DNA from: Deltaproteobacteria bacterium
GTDB lineage: Bacteria > UBA10199 > SBBF01
Length of the DNA stretch: 12,831 bases
Direction of reading: 5' to 3'
NCBI GenBank assembly: GCA_016207765.1
Contig: JACQOY010000155.1
Span: 1 to 12,831, forward strand
Of this stretch, positions 9,138-12,831 are shown piece by piece (the stretch's first letter is position 1; each line of letters starts with the position of its first letter). A program made the translations under genes and the position numbers. The notes below the pieces were generated by a model. The model searched no databases and was not told where the DNA came from. It saw nothing but the letters and a program-made list of their open reading frames with translations.

Positions 9138-9923
9138 ATGGATTTTCTTCCGAGAATCAACACCGTCTTTCTTCGTGTTATCGAAGAGCTGGGTTATTTT
9201 TCCCGATTCGGGGCGACTTTTTTCCGTTGGATCGGTGAAAAACCGTTTCGATGGAAACACCTGACGGCCCAGATGAATTCCATCGGCGTCGATTCAACGC
9301 CGATCATTCTGCTGGTGAGTCTTTTTACCGGAGCGGTTTTTGCCCTGCAGACCGGCTATGCGTTTCGCCTGTTCAACGCCGAAACCCTGGTCGGTTCCAC
9401 AGTGGGGCTTTCCCTTACCCGTGAAATCGCGCCGGTTTTTGCGGCCCTGATGGTCACGGCGCGGATCGGTTCAGCCATGGCGGCGGAACTCGGCACCATG
9501 CGGGTTACCGAGCAGATCGATGCGCTTGAGGCCATGGCGGTGAACCCATTTCACTTTCTGGTTGTTCCCCGCGTGATCGGCGCCACGCTGATGCTCCCCC
9601 TCCTTACGGCCCTGTTTAATTTTGTGGGATTTATCGGCGCCTATCTGGTGGGGGTCGGACTTTTGGGGATTCCCGAAGGACCGTTTATCGCCCGCACGGA
9701 ATTTTATGTCGATAACGATGATCTGTTCGGCGGTTTGTTCAAGGCCGCCGTCTTCGGTTTCCTTCTGGCCCTCATCAGTTGTTACCAGGGGTACAAGGCG
9801 GAAGGGGGAGCGGCAGGGGTCGGAAGGGCCACGACGAGGGCCGTTGTTGTTTCTTCTGTCACCATTCTGGTGGTGGATTATTTTCTGACCCAGTGGATTT
9901 TGGAGATTATCGAGGGACGATGA
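9138..9923 (+). CDS. mlaE: Mla lipid ABC transporter permease
   Basis: A 261-residue MlaE-type integral membrane permease of the inner-membrane phospholipid transporter that keeps outer-membrane lipid asymmetry. The N-terminal amphipathic region (1-45) is followed by several hydrophobic segments (about 54-72, 95-110, 141-175, 200-216 and 234-256). The family signature GSAMAAELGTMRVTEQIDAL is at 111-130, then EAMAVNP. The ATG at 9138 is chosen because the protein then begins like other MlaE proteins; a GTG at 9063 would add 25 residues read from a palindromic repeat (9047-9130). No Shine-Dalgarno is visible, since the repeat ends 7 nt upstream. Its stop overlaps the mlaF start (ATGA, 9920-9923), so the two are translationally coupled. 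Confidence 0.95.
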   Translation: MDFLPRINTVFLRVIEELGYFSRFGATFFRWIGEKPFRWKHLTAQMNSIGVDSTPIILLVSLFTGAVFALQTGYAFRLFNAETLVGSTVGLSLTREIAPVFAALMVTARIGSAMAAELGTMRVTEQIDALEAMAVNPFHFLVVPRVIGATLMLPLLTALFNFVGFIGAYLVGVGLLGIPEGPFIARTEFYVDNDDLFGGLFKAAVFGFLLALISCYQGYKAEGGAAGVGRATTRAVVVSSVTILVVDYFLTQWILEIIEGR

Positions 9924-10660
9924 TCGAACTCAAGGGGATTCACAAATCATTCAACGGCAACAAGGTCTTAAACGACCTGAATCTGGAAATTTCCGACGGC
10001 AAAATCACGGTTATTCTGGGAAGAAGCGGCGAGGGAAAAAGCGTTTTGCTCAAGCATGTCATCGGCCTCTTACAGCCTGACAGGGGGAGGGTGATTGTTC
10101 AAGGGACCGATCTGGCAAAGTTGGACGACCGGGAAATCAAGGAATTTCGGAAAAAATTCGGGATGCTGTTTCAAAACGCCGCCCTTTTTGACTCATTGAA
10201 TGTATTCGAAAACGTCGCCTTTCCGCTCAAGGAGCACCGCCCGATGACCGATCGGGAAATGCGTGATCGGGTGCATGAGGTTCTTGAACTGGTCGGCCTC
10301 AAAGGGGTTGATCATAAATTTCCCTCCGAACTTTCGGGAGGGATGAGAAAGCGGGTCGGTCTGGCGCGGGCCATTGTCCTGACGCCTGAAATTTTGTTGT
10401 ACGACGAACCGACCACGGGGCTCGATCCCATCATGACCGATGCCATTGACAAGCTGATCATGAACACCCAAAAACATCTCGGTGTCACCTCCATTGTCAT
10501 CAGCCACGATATCGAGGCGAGTTTCCGCATCGCCGACAAAATCGCCATGATCCACGAAGGGGTCATTTTGCTGGAAGGAACGAGGGAAACGTTCGAAAAA
10601 TCGAAACACCCTTTTGTGAGACAGTTTCTTGAAGGGAAGGCGACGGGGGAGGAGATGTGA
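9920..10660 (+). CDS. mlaF: Mla lipid ABC transporter ATPase
   Basis: A 246-residue cytosolic ATP-binding subunit that pairs with MlaE to power phospholipid movement. It has Walker A GRSGEGKS (34-41), Q-loop Q85 (MLFQNAALFDSL, typical of the MlaF group), signature LSGGM (138-142), Walker B ILLYDEP with D162 and E163, and switch histidine H196. The ATG at 9920 overlaps the mlaE stop by 4 nt; GAGGGA (9912-9917) precedes it closely. An upstream in-frame start at 9779 would add 47 residues translated from mlaE in another frame and is rejected. mlaD follows after 49 bp; no mlaB or mlaC is adjacent. Confidence 0.96.
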   Translation: MIELKGIHKSFNGNKVLNDLNLEISDGKITVILGRSGEGKSVLLKHVIGLLQPDRGRVIVQGTDLAKLDDREIKEFRKKFGMLFQNAALFDSLNVFENVAFPLKEHRPMTDREMRDRVHEVLELVGLKGVDHKFPSELSGGMRKRVGLARAIVLTPEILLYDEPTTGLDPIMTDAIDKLIMNTQKHLGVTSIVISHDIEASFRIADKIAMIHEGVILLEGTRETFEKSKHPFVRQFLEGKATGEEM

Positions 10661-10709
10661 TTTTAACTTTGTTGTCATCGGTGAAAAAATTCGGTAAGGG
10701 ATAAACTCC

Positions 10710-12071
10710 ATGTCCTTTGAACTCACTCCCCAGCGCAAAACCGGTTTGTTTGTCCTGATCATTATTCTCATTCTTGGTTATACAACCATCCGTCTGAGCA
10801 AAACATCTCTCCTTCCGGGGGGGTCGTATACCATCTATGCGATTGTCGAAGAGGCCACCGGTCTGACAAAAAAAACGCCGGTTCAGATTGCCGGGGTGCA
10901 GGTGGGCTTTCTGGACGATATTGAACTCGTGGACGGCAACAAGGCGCGCCTTTCGTTGGCCATCAGCAGAGGGGTCAAGGTTTCCAGAGATGTCGAAGTC
11001 CGGATCCGTTCGATTGGGTTTTTGGGGGACACTTATATCGACTTGTATCAGCCGGGGGGGATCAAAGAGACGATGAAAAACAGGGATACCGCGGGGAAAG
11101 TGACGGTACACGGCGATATCAGTTCGGTAACGGGACAACTCTCCGAGATTGCCGCCGATGTAAAGGCCATTACCGGCACCATGAGGACTTTGATGGCGGG
11201 GGAGGATTCTTCTTTCGCCAAAACATTGAAAAATATCGAACGGATTACCTCTGCGCTGGAGAATGTGTCGACAAAAAACGAGGCGAATCTGAACGCCATC
11301 ATCGCCAACATGAGGGCGATCAGCGAAAACCTCAATGCCATCGTGGCGCGGAATATGGGGAACGTGGATGCAACGCTCGACAACGTGGCGGTGGTGACGG
11401 ACAAAATCAAGAGGGGCGAAGGGAGTCTTGGCCGCCTCATCAATGACGACGAGACGGTGGAAAAACTCAACGATTCTCTCGATAATCTCAACAGCCTTCT
11501 GGGAGGGGCCAACAAATTGAGTGTCGATGTCGGTTACCATACCGAATATCTGGGACAGACGGAGGAATTCAAGCATTACGTTTCACTGGCCTTGAAGCCG
11601 AAGCCGGACAAATTTTTTCTCATCGAATTTGTGGACGATCCGTCTCCTGATTCGACGCACACGACCAAAGAATCGACCATCACCTCCGGCGGCGTCACCA
11701 CGACTGTTACCGAGGAAGTTGAGAAGACTGAAACCGACAAATTCCGGTTTTCGGCCCAGTTGGCAAAAAAATATTACGGTTTTACCTTTCGCGGAGGGTT
11801 GATCGAATCGAGCGGCGGCGCCGGCATCGACTACAATTACGGCCCGGTAGGGGTTGAATTCTCGGCTTTTGATTTCGAAACCAAACGGGGCGAGCGCCCC
11901 CATTTGAAGGCGATGGGGACGGTTAATTTGTCAAAAAGTTTTTACTTGCTCGGAGGGTTGGATGATTTTATCAGCAAGGAACAGGACCCCGACTGGTTTT
12001 TCGGGGCGGGAGTCAAAATCACCGATGACGATCTGAAATCGTTGCTTGGGTTGTTTAGCGCGAAACCGTAG
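10710..12071 (+). CDS. mlaD: MlaD-like MCE-domain protein with beta-rich C-terminal extension
   Basis: A 453-residue membrane-anchored periplasmic lipid-binding subunit, far longer than the roughly 180-residue E. coli MlaD. A short cytoplasmic N-terminus precedes one transmembrane helix (about 11-28, GLFVLIIILILGYTTI). An MCE domain follows (about 38-115: VEEATGLTKKTPVQIAGVQVG, then RIRSIGFLGDTYIDL), then a long helical region (about 137-268) with the common MCE motif GEGSLGRLINDDETVEKL. The C-terminal part (270-450) is rich in alternating aromatic/polar strands (KFFLIEFV, KFRFSAQLAKKYYGFTFRGG, YGPVGVEFSAFDF, WFFGAGVKITDDDL) and may be a beta-barrel or barrel-like domain reaching the outer membrane. 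AAGGGA (10696-10701) lies 8 nt before the ATG. The stop TAG comes from a palindromic element. Confidence 0.92.
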   Translation: MSFELTPQRKTGLFVLIIILILGYTTIRLSKTSLLPGGSYTIYAIVEEATGLTKKTPVQIAGVQVGFLDDIELVDGNKARLSLAISRGVKVSRDVEVRIRSIGFLGDTYIDLYQPGGIKETMKNRDTAGKVTVHGDISSVTGQLSEIAADVKAITGTMRTLMAGEDSSFAKTLKNIERITSALENVSTKNEANLNAIIANMRAISENLNAIVARNMGNVDATLDNVAVVTDKIKRGEGSLGRLINDDETVEKLNDSLDNLNSLLGGANKLSVDVGYHTEYLGQTEEFKHYVSLALKPKPDKFFLIEFVDDPSPDSTHTTKESTITSGGVTTTVTEEVEKTETDKFRFSAQLAKKYYGFTFRGGLIESSGGAGIDYNYGPVGVEFSAFDFETKRGERPHLKAMGTVNLSKSFYLLGGLDDFISKEQDPDWFFGAGVKITDDDLKSLLGLFSAKP

Positions 12072-12095
12072 GGGCGCACAGCTGTGCGTCCCTAC
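12068..12095. repeat. GTAGGGGC palindromic element, copy 3 (28 bp)
   Basis: A near-perfect palindrome with 14-bp arms meeting without a loop: GTAGGGGCGCACAG (12068-12081) and CTGTGCGTCCCTAC (12082-12095). The single mismatch would be a G-U wobble in RNA. Its TAG (12069-12071) is the mlaD stop codon. It ends 10 nt before the purH ATG and fills almost the whole gap. Confidence 0.9.
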
Positions 12096-12105
12096 ACGAA
12101 AATAT

Positions 12106-12831
12106 ATGCCCAAAATCCAGCGCGCCATTGTCAGTGTGACCGACAAAACCGGTCTGGTGGAATTCTGCAAGATTCTTTCGGCCTTTCAGATTGAAATTCT
12201 CTCCACCGGCGGAACGGCCAAACTGTTGCGTGAGCATGGCATCAAAACGGAAGATGTTTCGTCTTATACCGGATCCCCGGAGGTGATGGATGGAAGGCTT
12301 AAAACGCTCCATCCCAAAATCGAGGGGGGGATTCTCGGCATCCGCAACAACCCGAAACACCGTCAGGAGATGGAATCACTCGGAATTTTGCCGATTGATC
12401 TGGTGGTGGTGAATCTTTACGCCTTCGAAAAGACCTCCGCCAAAGAGGACTGCACTCTCGATGAAGCCGTGGAAAACATCGATATCGGCGGACCCACGAT
12501 GCTTCGCGCCGCCTCGAAAAATTACAGGGATGTCACGGTTGTGGTCGATCCCCAGGATTATGCGCGTGTTATGGACGAACTCAAGTCGGGACACGGCGTG
12601 ATCAGTGAAAAAACAAATTTCGAGCTGGCGGTCAAGGTTTTCCAGACAATGGCCCGGTACGAGGCCGCCATCGCCAATTATCTTGTAGGGGCGTATTGCA
12701 ATACGCCCCTACAGGCCGCCGATATTTTCCCCCCACATTTGAGCCTTCAGTTTGAAAAACTGCAGGGGCTCCGTTACGGCGAAAACCCGCATCAAAAGGC
12801 GGTCTATTACCGCGAGCTCCCGCCGCGGGAC
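12106..12831 (+). CDS. purH: Bifunctional AICAR formyltransferase/IMP cyclohydrolase, N-terminal part (runs off window)
   Basis: The first 242 residues of PurH, which performs the last two steps of IMP synthesis. The frame is open to the right edge. The N-terminal cyclohydrolase (MGS-like) domain is complete: SVTDKTGL (10-17), STGGTAKLL (33-41), GRLKTLHPK with K66, VNLYAF with Y105, and NIDIGGPTMLRAASKN with D126 and K138, matching the catalytic set known from ATIC. The formyltransferase domain begins with QGLRYGENPHQKA (220-232). Between them, residues 193-203 (LVGAYCNTPLQ) are encoded by a perfect 30-bp palindrome (12684-12713), an in-frame repeat insertion. The ATG at 12106 gives the normal N-terminus; no Shine-Dalgarno is visible, as copy 3 of the repeat ends 10 nt upstream. 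purH would be the last visible gene of the alr-mla run; its product, IMP, is the PurA substrate. Confidence 0.95.
   Translation, partial: MPKIQRAIVSVTDKTGLVEFCKILSAFQIEILSTGGTAKLLREHGIKTEDVSSYTGSPEVMDGRLKTLHPKIEGGILGIRNNPKHRQEMESLGILPIDLVVVNLYAFEKTSAKEDCTLDEAVENIDIGGPTMLRAASKNYRDVTVVVDPQDYARVMDELKSGHGVISEKTNFELAVKVFQTMARYEAAIANYLVGAYCNTPLQAADIFPPHLSLQFEKLQGLRYGENPHQKAVYYRELPPRD
12684..12713. repeat. GTAGGGGC palindromic element, copy 4 (inside purH)
   Basis: A perfect 30-bp palindrome with arms TGTAGGGGCGTATTG (12684-12698) and CAATACGCCCCTACA (12699-12713). It shares the GTAGGGGCG...CGCCCCTAC ends with copy 3, but its centre differs while remaining self-complementary. Its length is a multiple of three and it lies in a purH frame without a stop (GTA GGG GCG), so PurH continues through it at the interdomain linker. 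Confidence 0.92.

Noticed and set aside
9779..9919. N-terminal extension of mlaF starting inside mlaE
   Set aside because: The 47 extra residues are Gly/Arg/Cys-rich and unlike the family; the ATG at 9920 gives the standard start and a coupled overlap with the mlaE stop.
10563..11576. Long open frame of 337 codons on the minus strand opposite mlaF/mlaD
   Set aside because: It has no recognisable domain and low-complexity composition, and it lies opposite a clear MCE-domain gene, so it is a coding shadow.

Overview
The window looks like a chromosomal stretch of a Gram-negative, delta-proteobacterium-like or related candidate-lineage bacterium. The grounds are an Mla-type inner-membrane lipid transporter (mlaE-mlaF-mlaD), which implies an outer membrane, and mid-to-high GC housekeeping genes (serA, purA, alr, purH). 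The exact lineage cannot be fixed without a search.

Layout. Positions 1-2803 look accessory. They hold the 3' end of a lamin-tail-domain protein, a type II toxin-antitoxin locus whose toxin has lost its 5' half while the antitoxin is intact, and a 552-residue protein of unknown function with an Ig-like middle and a HEXXGH motif. Positions 2960-7032 hold three codirectional core genes: a class V aminotransferase, serA (serine biosynthesis) and purA (AMP synthesis). A metallo-beta-lactamase-fold hydrolase lies convergent to purA on the minus strand (7022-7780). A divergent promoter region of 133 bp follows. Then comes a second + strand run: alr (alanine racemase), mlaE, mlaF, mlaD and the 5' two-fifths or so of purH, which runs off the window. 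No tRNA, rRNA, CRISPR array or transposase gene was seen.

The most unusual feature is a small palindromic repeat family with termini GTAGGGGC...GCCCCTAC. Four copies lie in the last 8.7 kb (4090-4118, 9047-9130, 12068-12095, 12684-12713). Three fill the gap between codirectional genes, and in each the TAG of the element's own GTAG is the stop codon of the upstream gene (aminotransferase, alr, mlaD). No other gene in the window ends in TAG. The fourth copy is a perfect 30-bp palindrome inside purH, in a frame with no stop, and adds about ten residues to the linker between the two PurH domains. Paired base changes between copies keep the stems intact. These elements and the decayed toxin-antitoxin locus are the parts most worth following up.
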